Of a stretch of 64,000 bases of DNA, positions 1-10,290 are shown piece after piece. Under the pieces are notes generated by a model that searched no databases, was not told where the DNA came from, and was given only the letters and a program-made list of their open reading frames with translations. Source of the DNA: Ascarosepion bandense (Eukaryota; Mollusca; Cephalopoda; Sepiida; Sepiidae); NCBI GenBank assembly GCA_037127315.1, contig JBBBDQ010000913.1, forward strand, positions 3,140,001 to 3,204,000, given 5' to 3'. The translations under genes and the position numbers were made by a program. Every line of letters starts with the position of its first letter. Within the stretch, counting starts at the first letter, position 1.

Positions 1-725
1 TTTAACAGAAAGTAAAGAAAGAAAGAAAGCAAACATAAAGATAGATAGAATGACAGAAAAGAAGAAAAAAAGTAAAGGAAGTTAGCAAAAAACAGGCAAA
101 TAAAGAAAAGAAGAAAGAAAAAAGTAAAGCAAGCAAGAAGGAAAGAAAAATAAAGAAATATAGAATGAAGGAAGAAAGAAAAATGTATCGCAAGAAAGAA
201 CTGAAGAAGAAAAAAGAATAAAAGATTGAAAAAAAAAATAACGCAAGAAGTGAAAGAAAGAAAGAAAGAAAGAAAGAGAAAAAGAAAGAAAGAATGAAAA
301 AGAGAGAGAGAAAGAAATAAAGAAAGAAAAAAAGAAGTAAAGCAAGCATTCAGTCCAACAATAAATAAAGCAAGCAAAAATAAAATAAAAATTACAGGAC
401 GCAAGAAACAAAGAAAGTAAAGAAAAAAGAAAGAAAGAAAGAGATAGTGACAGAAAGAAAAGTAAAAGAAGCATGCAATCCTGCAAGAGGGAAAGAAAGC
501 AGGCAGAAATAAAGAAAAAAGAAGAAAAAAGTAAAGCAAGCAAGAAAGAAAAAGGAAGAAAGATAGAAAGAAAGGAAGACAGAAAAATCTATCGCAAGAA
601 AGAACGGAAGAAGTAAAAAGAATCAAAGATTGAAAGAAAAAAACACGCAAGAAGGTAATGGAAAGAGTAAAGCAAAGAAAAAAAAAAGAAAGCAAGAAAG
701 AAAGATAGCGGCGAAGATAAAAAGA
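1..725. repeat. GAAA/purine-rich simple repeat
   Basis: Almost pure A/G sequence built from degenerate GAAA units with scattered AAGCAAGC spacers. Open frames on either strand here encode only poly-F/S/L or poly-K/E/R strings and are composition artefacts. No gene is seen. Confidence 0.9.
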
Positions 726-1120
726 AAGAAATCCTCTACTAGGAGCCCTTGCCTTTATTTTGTGACAACAGCGAATCTGACATCTTTATTCGTGCATCAA
801 AACAAAAGTACGGAGTTTGTTTGGCCCTTTTTCGTTCCATTTAGATTTTTCTCTTGTCAAAATTCAGTAACTGTTTACGCGGGAATGCACGACATTTTTC
901 CGGATAAGTGTAAATGGGGGAATGAAAGGGAGCGACGGAAGAAAATGAGGAAGCGATATTGACAAAAAGAGGAAGAGGAAGGACTGCCATTTTGGATGTG
1001 TGTGAGTGTGTGGAGGGGGTGATGAAATAACAGTCAAGAAGAAGAAAGTTAGTAAATAAACGGATCACGAATAATGAAAATCTAAATCAAGAGAAAAAAG
1101 CAATTGTAAATGAGGGAGAA
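726..1120. other. No recognisable feature
   Basis: Mixed-composition sequence between two simple-repeat tracts. A 110-codon open frame begins in the purine-rich tract and runs into it, but its first half is lysine-rich repeat translation and nothing in it is recognisable. I call no gene. Confidence 0.4.
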
Positions 1121-1124
1121 ATTA

Positions 1125-1156
<32 letters not shown>

Positions 1157-1293
1157 AACTGACGAAGAAAGAGAGTCAGATCACAAAGCTGAAAAGACAG
1201 ATAAAATAAAAGTAGAAACCAAATATTGTTTATTTGAGTCAATAGATAGATAGATAGATAGATATATAGATAGATAGATAGATATGAACAGTC

Positions 1294-1344
<51 letters not shown>

Positions 1345-1356
1345 TGAACAGTTTTT

Positions 1357-1400
<44 letters not shown>

Positions 1401-1417
1401 TGAACAGTATAGATAGT

Positions 1418-1464
<47 letters not shown>

Positions 1465-1560
1465 GTGAGGAACTTTAGAGTGACAGAAAACAATATAAAA
1501 ACCTGATAGATTAATTTGAACATTAAAACGAAAGTAGCAACATTTGGTAGCAATAGATAG

Positions 1561-1591
<31 letters not shown>

Positions 1592-1626
1592 CAGAGAGAG
1601 AGAGAGACAGAGAGAGAGATTGTATT

Positions 1627-1661
<35 letters not shown>

Positions 1662-1662
1662 A
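1121..1662. repeat. Compound microsatellite: GAAA, GATA, GA
   Basis: GAAA repeats at 1124-1157 are followed by GATA tracts at about 1244-1464, punctuated three times by a short TGAACAGT-type spacer. A second GATA tract at 1553-1580 passes into GA repeats and then GAAA at 1628-1662. The minus-strand frame encoding repeated YLSI is an artefact. Confidence 0.9.
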
Positions 1663-2444
1663 AACATTAATTGCTTGATAGAATGCTTATGATCTCTCTC
1701 CAATGACACTGATTTTTTCTGATATACATGTGCGCAAAAGTGATCTCATTTAAAACGAAATGGAGTAAGCTATTAAAAAGATGAAAAGATTAGCAAAGAG
1801 TAAAAGGATTAACGGCCGGTGAACTGCAAAAAGCGAATAGAGACAGGATTAAAACAAATATTAGAGAAACGAAGAAGCGAGCCCCCCCCCCACCACAGAT
1901 CCCTACCCCCTCTTATCCCATCTCCGGTAAAACCTTACGGAAAAGAACCCCCAAAATCTATGAGCGCAATTGTCACTCATATTTCTCTTTTTCTTTTCTT
2001 TTTTTTTTAATTCTTTCCCTATGACCCAATATTAATGATCCGTCCGCTTATGATATCACTGGTAGTGTTTATTAAAAGTACGCATTAATAGCTTCAATTA
2101 CATTAATTACATATGTAACAGATGATTCATTAAATAAATCAACCAGAGCGTGATTTTCTTCAAATGATTTCAAGTACAACACGAGATTTATTTAACAAAT
2201 CCATTAAAATATTCATTCACTGTAATGTTTACATGCATAAAATGTTGAATATATTAAACAAATCCACCAAATATTTTATTCTTATTCTCTCTAATGATTA
2301 CATTAAAATTCTATTAAAACTTTCATTCGCATTAAGGATTGCATATATAAAATTTAGTATTCATTTAAAAAATACAAGACATTATTTGGCGGACCAATTT
2401 TCACGTTTAATTTCGTTGTTTTTCTTTCTTTTTTTTTTTAACCT
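1663..2444. other. AT-rich sequence without a recognised gene
   Basis: AT-rich DNA with a short poly-C run near 1881 and loose local repetition of TTAAACAAATCC-like motifs at 2190-2330. Open frames are short and lack any recognisable domain. Confidence 0.4.
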
Positions 2445-2763
2445 TTTTCAGCGCAGTAAGATCGATTACCCACTTAGCTTTAAGATTGACAAAAAATGTT
2501 TGAAAAATTTCCATATTTAAACATTTTCTTGAGCGGGGGGTTCAGTTTCTTATACGACGTTATATTAAGTCGAACCTCCATTTTGAAACCAGTCGCCGGT
2601 ACGACATTTAAATGTAAATTTGTTCATCGAACTTTTTGGACTTTTTTTTCAGTGCAATATTATCTTTTATACCTTAAACTTTGCAAATGATAAAAGAAAT
2701 TTGCAAAAACTTCAATATTTAAACAATTTTGGTTGGGGGACCAGTTTCTCATACAACCTTATC
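2445..2763. repeat. Two-copy direct repeat, about 205 bp apart
   Basis: The segment around 2500-2560 (ATATTTAAACA, then a G-rich run, then CAGTTTCTTATACGACGTT) recurs diverged at 2705-2763. The preceding TTTTTTCAG-type segment is also duplicated. The second copy is cut by the SINE that starts at 2764. Confidence 0.55.
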
Positions 2764-2981
2764 AGTCAGTTAAGTGCCATACGTGATACACGCTTGGGCG
2801 ATCTTGTCTCGAAAGAGACATGACTGACTGGGCAGAAGGTTATCCCGCAGTAGGTTGCCATTGCTTTCTGCGGTAGACTGGTTGCCAATCAAGGCTATAG
2901 AACCCAATCTGTCCTGCTATTTAACCCATAACTGGAAGGAAGAGACGGATTAATACCTTTCCCAAGGGTATTTGCGCGAAA
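2764..2981 (-). mobile_element. SINE-1 copy, 5' truncated
   Basis: Member of the commonest SINE family here. Its 3' end reads as TGGCACTTAACTGACTG on the minus strand, and its body contains the CCGCAGAAAGCAATGGCAAC and GAGACATGATCGCCC blocks. The tRNA-like head is absent, because homology stops after the TTTGCGCG segment. Non-autonomous; it would need a LINE's enzymes to move. Confidence 0.8.
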
Positions 2982-2984
2982 TGT

Positions 2985-3365
2985 GGATTGAAAATGGAGG
3001 ATCGATTTACTCTTACGTTGTCTGAGAAACTGACCCTCACTCAAATTTGTTTAGATATTGTAATTTTTCAAATTTTTTTGATAATCAGAAAGTTTAAGTA
3101 ACAATCGGTAGATTTGCACCGAAAAAAGTAAAATAAAACGAAAAACAACGAAATTAACATGAACAAAGCGATCTCAACGCGAGTGGATTGAATATGAAGG
3201 AGCGATTTACTTTAACGTTGTATGAGAAACTGACTCTCCACAAATTTGTTTAAATATTGTAATTTTTCAAAATTTATTTTGATGTTCGGAAAGTTTAAGT
3301 AACAATCGATAGGACTGCGCTGAAAAAAGTAAAAAGAAAAAAAAATGAAAAACAACGAAATTAAA
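2985..3365. repeat. Two-copy tandem duplication, about 199 bp unit
   Basis: A unit starting GATTGAAAATGGAGG at about 2987 recurs at about 3186 as GATTGAATATGAAGG. Both copies share TTTGTTTA(G/A)ATATTGTAA, AAGTTTAAGTAACAATCG and a final AAAACAACGAAATTAA. It directly follows the truncated SINE-1. Confidence 0.7.
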
Positions 3366-3864
3366 CGTGTTGGTAGTCTGCTTCATGTCCGCCTATTATT
3401 TTACTCTAATTACATGTATAGGGTCCTGGGTATGACGGTATACTGCAACCGGCAGTAAGGCCTCTGAGTTGGAGGTTGTGAGGAGCATGGAACCACCTCT
3501 TAATTGTTGTTGTTCTCGGGTCCACCCTGGCCCGGAGTGGTAGCACCTGTTAGGGTCCCAGCTATGGGTAAATAGTTTATTCCCAAACCGGGCTAAAAAC
3601 AATACGAAAGTATGAAAATAGATTTTTATAGAAATATATACATTTTTTTAAAGAAAAATATTAACACTATATCATCTCAAAAGTCCAGAAAAAATTGTAT
3701 ATTTTATAACCCTTTCGTATCTGGTCTTAAGACGTTGACCGGGAGTGTATAGCGTATAGGAATTATTAAGCAAATCTATCAAAACTTTATATGTTTACAT
3801 ATACAGGGGATGCAAATGTAGGTATACATTAATTAAAAATGAAAATGTGCTCACATAACGTATT
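3366..3864. other. Unclassified sequence before the satellite
   Basis: A more GC-balanced patch at 3420-3600 has a 68-codon minus-strand open frame with no recognised domain, followed by AT-rich DNA. It could be a fragment of an unrecognised repeat. Confidence 0.3.
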
Positions 3865-4745
3865 GTTACGGAAATCAACGAATTTTAACGAAACTTGGTT
3901 ATAAACAACCGACAATTTCAAATGAATTGTTTGAACATTATTTTTAATCGATACTCGTATTTAAATAGATATTCTATTTTTAATGAAACAGTATTATATA
4001 TTTATATCTACCGGCCTGATTATTTACGATAATCATCATGTTACGGAATTCAACGAATTTTAACGAAACTTGGTTATAAACAACCGACAATTTCAAATGA
4101 ATTGTTTGAACATTATTTTTTATCGATACTCGTATTTAAGTAGATATTCTGTTTTTAATGAAACAGTATTATATATTTATATCTACCGGCCTGATTATTT
4201 ACGATAATCATCATGTTACGGAAATCAACGAATTTTAACGAAACTTGGTTATAAACAACCGACAATTTCAAATGAATTGTTTGAACATTATTTTTTATCG
4301 ATACTCGTATTTAAGTAGATATTCTGTTTTTAATGAAACAGTATTATATATTTATATCTACCGGCCTGATTATTTACGATAATCATCATGTTACGGAAAT
4401 CAACGAATTTTAACGAAACTTGGTTATAAACAACCGACAATTTCAAATGAATTGTTTGAACATTATTTTTTATCGATACTCGTATTTAAGTAGATATTCT
4501 GTTTTTAATGAAACAGTATTATATATTTATATCTACCGGCCTGATTATTTACGATAATCATCATGTTACGGAAATCAACGAATTTTAACGAAACTTGGTT
4601 ATAAACAACCGACAATTTGAAATGAATTATTTGAACATTATTTTTTATCGATACTCGTATTAAAGTAGATATTCTGTTTTTAATGAAACGTATATATATT
4701 TATTATTATATATTTATATCTACCGGTCTGATTATTTACGATAAA
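3865..4745 (+). repeat. 175-bp satellite, five tandem copies
   Basis: GTTACGGAA(A/T)TCAACG recurs at 3865, 4040, 4215, 4390 and 4565, an exact 175-bp period. Each unit holds AACGAAACTTGGTTATAAAC, a TCGATACTCGTATT block, and TCTACCGGCCTGATTATTT near its end. Copies are nearly identical, with a few substitutions; the fifth is most diverged and carries an expanded TATATATATTTATTATTA stretch. Near-identity suggests recent amplification or homogenisation. Confidence 0.95.
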
Positions 4746-4766
4746 TTTTTATTACGAAAATGTGTG

Positions 4767-4859
4767 CCATTCGGCAGGATTCGAACCTGCGACCCCTATC
4801 TATATAGGGGAAGCTACCATTTGATCTGGTAACGTCTTAGAGCACTCGACCACGAAGAT
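4767..4859 (-). pseudogene. tRNA-like (class II, Ser/Leu type) pseudogene or SINE head
   Basis: The minus strand folds as a class II tRNA of about 93 nt. It has a box A-like TGGTCGAGTGC, a D-arm closed by GTC/GAC, an anticodon stem TACCA/TGGTA around a 7-nt loop, a long variable arm with CCCCTAT/ATAGGGG complementarity, and a T-arm GCAGG-TTCGAAT-CCTGC with a perfect box B. The acceptor stem is degraded: the outer pairs fail and only the inner four are Watson-Crick. The loop has A instead of the invariant U33, and the nominal anticodon is UCA. This is unlikely to be a working tRNA gene; a tRNA-derived Pol III promoter relic is likelier. Confidence 0.65.
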
Positions 4860-4993
4860 TTACATTTGTTGACATTACGATACATTTCAGAGCAGATATC
4901 TTTGTTTACGATGGATCGAAAATTGTGTTATATAGGCTTGATAAAAACCTCGTTTAGACTGGAGGCTATTCGTGGTCATTAAAAACAGAATAT

Positions 4994-5330
4994 AGACTAA
5001 ACTAACGCCCGGTTCAAACTCCACCCACGTCTGTTGAACAGGTGAAGGGGCTATCCCTTGTTCCCTGTTTAGGATATGGTTTCCGGTTTTCTCTTTTCCA
5101 ATCTTTTCACTGCTTTTTTTTGTTTTCAATTGGAGTAGATAGACTAAACTATCGCCAGGTTCACACTCCACCCACATCTATTGAACAGGTGAAGATGCTT
5201 ATCCCTTGTTCCTTGTTTAGGATGTGGTTCCCGGTTTTCTCTTTTCCAATCTTTTCACTCTTACGTTGCCCCCTGCACATCAGTGGCATTACCGCCTTGC
5301 TCGGGGTGATATGATTAAATAAAAAAATGA
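4994..5330 (+). mobile_element. SINE-2, head-to-tail dimer
   Basis: Two units of the second SINE family. Each begins near GGAGTAGATAGACTAAAC and holds CGCCCGGTTCACACTCCACC, TTGAACAGGTGAAG and GTTTAGGATGTGGTTTCC. The first unit ends in a T-rich linker and lacks a tail. The second carries the full tail CCTTGCTCGGGGTGATATG followed by poly-A-like sequence. The tail matches the 3' end of LINE-D fragments elsewhere here. Confidence 0.8.
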
Positions 5331-5341
5331 GGAAAAAAACT

Positions 5342-5633
5342 ATCAGTCAGTCAGTTAAATACCATACTGTAAACATGCTTAAGAAAACATGTCTCGAAAG
5401 AGAAAATTATCACACAGCAGGTTGCTATTAATTTCTGCGTTAAACTGGTTGTCAGCCAATACTATAGAACAGAATCTGTCCTGTTATTTAACGCATAACT
5501 GGAGGGAAGAGACGGATTAATACCTTTTTCTAGGTTATTTGCGTGTAAGTGAATGCAAGGAATTCAACTGGAATTCGAACTCGGCTTCCCGATTTCTCGT
5601 TCTAAGCTGATATTCACTGCCCCATAGCGCACA
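5342..5633 (-). mobile_element. SINE-1 copy, near full length
   Basis: On the minus strand it runs from a TGTGCGCTATGGGGCAGTG-type head, with box A- and box B-like motifs (GAGTTCGAATTCC), through CAGTTATGCGTTAAATAACA to the CTGACTGA end. About 290 bp, diverged from the other copies. Confidence 0.8.
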
Positions 5634-5642
5634 TCTTTGTAC

Positions 5643-5815
5643 CAAATTATAAGCAGTAGAAATGTGATTCTACAGAAGAATATTGAAAGTTTCATGGATG
5701 GATCGAGTGAACAACGACAAAGTCTTAAAAAACTCTTCTCCTCAGAATCAGGGAAAGACTGCACAAATTCCTTGGGTACATAATGGGTAAAAAAGGGCTT
5801 GGAAACTTAACCATC
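5643..5815 (+). pseudogene. LINE-A reverse transcriptase C-terminal relic
   Basis: The plus strand translates, with stops, to a diverged version of the FYRRMLRISWTE segment found in the better LINE-A copies (here FYRRILKVSWMD, then NNDKVLK). It lies opposite in orientation to the other LINE-A fragments. Too short and broken to be functional. Confidence 0.6.
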
Positions 5816-6197
5816 ACGTTTTGTATTGAGAAAGGTGATGAGGCCCTTACTTCACGAAATTGTGTGAAAAAAGTGCAGAACGGAATATGGTGTGGGGGGG
5901 TCTGGCAAAAGAAGAAAAACTAAGAGCTACACGAGATAAAAGACGTGGAGAGCCATGATTAATACTTTTCTCTTTACTCTATATCTCCTCCCTCACTTTC
6001 CCTTTTTCTTTTATCTCCTTCTTCCACCGTCTCCCCTTTGCTAATCTCCCTCTTCTCTGCTTTTCTCTTTTCTTTCTCTTAAACTTCGCTTATTCTTTCT
6101 ACTCTATCTCTGCTATATATCTCCTCTTTCTCTTTTCTCTCTCCTCTGCTCTCTCTCTCTCTCACTCTCGCTCTGTTATCTAGTTTTATCAGCGTGT
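5816..6197. other. Pyrimidine-rich sequence, no gene
   Basis: From about 5960 the plus strand is dominated by CTCTTT/TCTCC runs. No coding or RNA signal is recognised. Confidence 0.5.
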
Positions 6198-6469
6198 GCC
6201 TATCTACGTGTCTTGTCCTTTCAGGACGTAGGCGATTATGGCTTTCCAAATCTCCCTATCCCTGGTGGCTCTTAGCCCGCTTTCTCCTATAACACCACGC
6301 AACCCCCGTTCTGTCATCCACCTGCTCAAGCCCTTCAATTATATTATTCGCTGTTTTCCCCTGTCTCTTTTTCCTTCTATCTGGCCCGTTAGTACCAGGT
6401 TCCCCAAGCCGTCCTTCCTCAATACATGTCCCGGGAACTTTAGCTGTATCTTCCTGATGCTCAATATTA

Positions 6470-7141
6470 TTAGGTTGTCCCAAAAGTTCGTAAACACTTG
6501 CGAAATGGGTCTATCTGGTCCAGCACAATCGAGACAAGCAATGGGTTCAGAAAGGGCAAGATACACCGTCTGTTCTAAAATAAGATTGATTCGGCAAGAA
6601 AGTCATGTTGTGCATTTGGTAGAACTTTGAAGGAATCGTGCATTTCGAGTTGGTTCCGAATGGTCGTGCCATCAGTGCCGAACTTTACTGTCAGCAACTT
6701 GAGCGGGTCTACGAAAAGTTGAAGCAAAACTACTCGGCTCTGATCAACCGAAAGCGCGCTTTGATGCAGCAGGACAATGCCAAGCCACACACCGCCATGA
6801 AGACCAAAGACAAGTTTGAAGAGCTGGACGGCGTTGAGGTTCTGCTACATCCAGTCTACAGTCCTGACTGTGCTCCATCAGATTACGGCCTTTTCCGCTC
6901 AATACAACACTTTCTGAAAGGGCCGCCGATTCGACTCGTTTGATGAAGTCGAGAAAGTGTGTCAAGAATTCTTTGATTCGAAGCCGGCTGAATGGTACTT
7001 TGACCAGATCCGAAAGCTTGCAGATAGATGGCAGAAAGTCTTGGAAAATGAGAGTCTTTATTTTGAGCAATAATTTTTGTTGTTTTTGTGAGTAAAATTT
7101 TAATTTTTTGCAAGTGTTTACGAACTTTTGGGACAACCTAA
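6470..7141 (+). mobile_element. Internally deleted mariner element with perfect 32-bp TIRs
   Basis: The element begins TTAGGTTGTCCC and ends with the reverse complement. The first and last 32 bases are perfect inverted repeats, and a TA dinucleotide flanks each side (6468-6469 and 7142-7143), the expected mariner target duplication. At 672 bp it is about half the usual 1.3 kb of an autonomous mariner. The missing part is the N-terminal half of the transposase. It sits inside a LINE-A fragment whose sequence resumes after the TA. Confidence 0.93.
6596..7072 (+). pseudogene. Mariner transposase, C-terminal half only
   Basis: Encodes the catalytic C-terminal part of a mariner transposase (DDE/D superfamily, cut-and-paste transposition in the nucleus). 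Visible motifs are QQDNAKPHTA, carrying the second catalytic Asp, and HPVYSPDCAPSDYGLF, carrying the third. I count 35 residues between those two Asp, one more than the canonical 34 of DD34D mariners. The N-terminal DNA-binding domains and first catalytic Asp are deleted. Near 6920 a single extra C in AAAGGGCCGCCG shifts the frame; the remaining C-terminus (FFDSKPAEWY) continues in another frame to a stop near 7072. Inactive. Confidence 0.9.
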
Positions 7142-7370
7142 TACTTTCTATTTCGTTTCCATCCTTTCCAAAACCTCATCATTGCTCACACGCTCGGTCC
7201 ATGATATCCGCAGCATCCTTCTCTAGAACCACATTTCAGCTGCTTCTGTCTTTTCCTGATGCTCAGTATTAATTTCCTTTTGGTTTCCATCATTTCCAAA
7301 ACCTCATTATTGCTCACACGCTCGGTCCATGATATCCGCAGCATCCTTCTGTAGAACCACATTTATCACT

Positions 7371-7929
7371 CTCTTAATTTACCATCTCTATTACACTATC
7401 TTATGTATCCTCTCTCTCTCTCTCTCTCTTCTTCTTATTCGCCAACTTCTTTATTAATTCTAACTCACCTCACCCCTCTCTACTAAGTTATCCTTATCTC
7501 TTTTCCTTTTATCCTGTTTTGTCGCTTTTATCCTTTTTCTTCCCACCCGCCCCAGTTCCTCACCCGAGTCGATCCACTCAGTCCAACTTTTCTTCTCCCA
7601 ATTACTCATAAGGAGGAGATTTCTTCCTTTTTTCTTTTATCGCGCCAAACAAAATCCCCGTAAAGTAACTTGTCTATTGAAAGCGAGAATTTGCTTACAT
7701 CGCCAAAACCTTTTTACTTGGAAACACTAGACTCATTTCAGATCCGACCCTTCCTTCCTTTCTTCACTCCCTTCCTAGACTCCCGTGTCTGTTATCTAAA
7801 ACTTCTGCCATTTCCCCATTACTTTGTAACTACTTATCAATTTAAAGCCATGATCACAATATAATTCCAAATATGATCATGGATGTGCAGGTCATTTATT
7901 CAATTTGATATTGCATTCGGAGTTTGAGG
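7371..7929. other. Pyrimidine-rich and unclassified sequence
   Basis: Includes a CT dinucleotide tract near 7411-7429 and CT-rich DNA. A 64-codon open frame at 7670-7864 has no recognised domain. Nothing supportable as a gene. Confidence 0.4.
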
Positions 7930-7980
7930 CTATTTCGTGTCGTCTTCCTTCCTTCTTTCTTTCCACATTTTTCCTTTTTC

Positions 7981-8012
<32 letters not shown>

Positions 8013-8343
8013 TTTCTTTCTTTTTTCTTTCTTTATTTTGTTCTTTTTATTTATTCATCTTCTTTCTTTCTTTCTTTCTTTCTTTCTTCATGTTGTTCTT
8101 TTTCTTTCTTCCTTCTTTCTTTTTCTTTCTTCATTTTGTTCTTTTTATTTCTTCCTTCTTTTTTCTTTCTTTCTTCATTTTGTTCTTTTTCTTTCTCCCT
8201 TCCTTCTTTTCTTTCCTTCTTTCATTCTTTCTTTCTTCATTTTGTTCTTTTTCTTTCTTTTTTCCTTCCTTCTTTTCTTTCTTTCTTTCTTCCATCATTT
8301 TGTTCTTTTTATTTATTCATCTTTTTTTCTTTCTTTCTTTTTT

Positions 8344-8376
<33 letters not shown>

Positions 8377-8456
8377 ATTTTGTTCTTTTTCTTTCTTTCT
8401 TCCTTCCTTCTTTTCTTTCTTTCTTCCATCATTTAGTTCTTTTTATTTATTCATCT

Positions 8457-8491
<35 letters not shown>

Positions 8492-8790
8492 CTTCTCTTC
8501 TTTCTGTTAAATCTATCATTTATTTTATATTGCCCTTTTTTCGTTCTTTGCTAAATTTATTTCTTTTTTTCTAGTTCTTTCTTTTTTTCTTTCTTCTTAT
8601 TTTATTTCTATTTATTTATTTTTATTTTTATTTTTTAAAATTTTTTTTTCCCTTAGATCAATGCTTTATTTTTTTTATTCGTTTTGCTTTTTCCTATTTT
8701 TACCATTTTTTAAATTTTCCTTCTTTATAATTTTAGGATTTATATTATATTACTTTTTTTACATATTCATTTTATTTAGGCATTACGCTT
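7930..8790. repeat. CTTT microsatellite and T-rich tract
   Basis: Long CTTT/CTTC repeats are punctuated by a recurring TTCATTTTGTTCTTTTT spacer about every 60-110 bp, then grade into T-rich sequence after 8510. Three overlapping frames of 170-205 codons exist only because CTTT repeats lack stop codons. Confidence 0.9.
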
Positions 8791-9744
8791 TTTCACTGAA
8801 AAAAAAATAGCATAGCATGATGAAAATAGGCCCAAACTTAATAAAAACAAATTTTTATCGTAAAAATGTTTATGATACTAAGAGGCGAGACTAAAGTGTT
8901 TTTTTATTTTATTAATTTTTTAATTCTTTCTAGCACGTTCGAAATTTTGATTAAGAATCCTTTTTTTTTTCTCTTGCGTCTGCAGTCTATATAATATTTA
9001 CGATTAGTATTTTTTGTACTCCCCCCCCCCCCGTAAAAAACACACTGATTTAGAAATTCTTACAAAAATCATACAATTTTTGTATTTTAATAAAACTTTC
9101 AAGACTTATTCACAGATGAATTAACTTATTCTTTAATGTTTTTTAGAAAATCTTCTTAAAAGAATTTCTTTTTATATGTTACCACCCTATTTATTTAATT
9201 TTCATTTGAAAACCTTTTTATTAGTTAAATGCAGGAGTCCTTGGGAAATATAACTCATCAATTTCTATTTGAAACTACAACACATTTCCGGAAAGTCTGC
9301 CCGAATCGTAAAATCAAAAATGCAATAAAACTATGACATTATTTAATTAGAAAAATTTTTAAATTAGTTTTATAAATTATTAAGGAGAGTATTCTCTTAG
9401 GAAAATAATTTTTTTTATAAGAATTATTATCATTTTTTGCTAAATTTGAATTTTTAAAAATGTTAAATTTTAAATTTTGAATCTTTTAAAGTTACTTTTA
9501 TCCGGTTAGGTAATATTGATATTAAGTAAAAAGTATATTTTCTAATCAAGAATCGAAAGGCCCAATACAAATCAATTTGCACCATATATATATATATATA
9601 TGTAAACAAGTAAATGGAAAATATTAAAAAGTTCTACAATATAATTGTATTTAAAACTTTTTAATACAAATGTGTACCGGTCTAATTTTATTATGACCAA
9701 AAACTAAGTAATTAAACAATCAATCAATCTATCTCAATCTATCT

Positions 9745-9747
<3 letters not shown>

Positions 9748-9791
<44 letters not shown>
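9748..9791. repeat. TA microsatellite
   Basis: About 22 uninterrupted AT units inside the long noncoding repeat. Open frames encoding YIYIYI strings here are artefacts. Confidence 0.95.
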
Positions 9792-9792
<1 letters not shown>

Positions 9793-9921
9793 TATAACGT
9801 GTTCCGTTTTGAAAGTAGGGTTGGCTATACACAACATTATCAGAAAATAAGAGCAATGAATATAGTAATTTCAAAGTCAACATTTCTAAAAGTACATTAT
9901 AGAGAAAATTTAGTAGTCGGA

Positions 9922-10290
9922 TGTGCGTTGTGGTGCAGTGGATACCGACTAGGAACGCCAAATCTGGGGACCGAGTTCAAATTCCAGTTAAATTTATGGT
10001 ATTCACTTGGAAAAGGTATTAATCCGTCTCTTCCTTCCAGTTATGTGTTAAATAATAGGACAGATTGTGTTCTATAGCCTTGGCTGGCAACGAATCTACC
10101 GCAGAAAGTGTTCTATAGCCTTGGCTGGCAACGAATCTACCGCAGAAAGTGTTCTATAGCCTTGGCTGGCAACGAATCTACCGCAGAAAGCAATGGCAAC
10201 TTACTGCGGATAATCTTCTGACCAGTCAGTCATGTCTCTTTCAAGACATGATCGCCCAAAGCCTGTTTCACGTATGGCACTTGTAGTTAA
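9922..10290 (+). mobile_element. SINE-1, full length with a 41-bp triplication
   Basis: Starts TGTGCGTTGTGGTGCAGTGG (box A-like), has a box B-like GAGTTCAAATTCC, and ends near CGTATGGCACTTGTAG. A 41-bp segment beginning GTGTTCTATAGCCTTGG occurs three times in tandem, at 10067, 10108 and 10149, and makes this copy about 80 bp longer than usual. Confidence 0.9.

Larger units (their letters stand above)
6198..7370 (-). pseudogene. LINE-A fragment (non-LTR retrotransposon), split by a mariner
   Basis: Minus-strand remnant of the LINE-A reverse transcriptase C-terminal region, matching the copies near 17.4, 20.4 and 39.95 kb; the shared 3' block contains TTCAGGACGTAGGCGAT. It is interrupted at 6470-7141 by a mariner element. 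Beyond the mariner, part of the LINE is tandemly duplicated: the segment holding TCGGTCCATGATATCCGCAG occurs at about 7193 and again at 7322. Frameshifts and stops make it noncoding. Confidence 0.75.

Noticed and set aside
1239..1709. Frames with YLSIYLSI and YIYIYI strings here and at 9734, 18792, 32518, 34077, 48655 and 62314-63030
   Set aside because: GATA and TA microsatellite translations.
3865..4745. CRISPR-like array
   Set aside because: Units of 175 bp are repeated without unique spacers, and the genome is eukaryotic. It is a satellite.
4767..4859. Functional tRNA gene (anticodon UCA, selenocysteine or suppressor)
   Set aside because: U33 is replaced, the acceptor stem has only four clean inner pairs, and no terminator T-run is placed as expected. 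Kept only as a tRNA-like pseudogene.
6256..6630. Open frames opposite to LINE-A
   Set aside because: Antisense shadows of the LINE-A reverse transcriptase; the minus strand carries the conserved residues.
7905..8554. Three overlapping open frames of 170-205 codons
   Set aside because: CTTT microsatellite artefact; all three frames are open at once.
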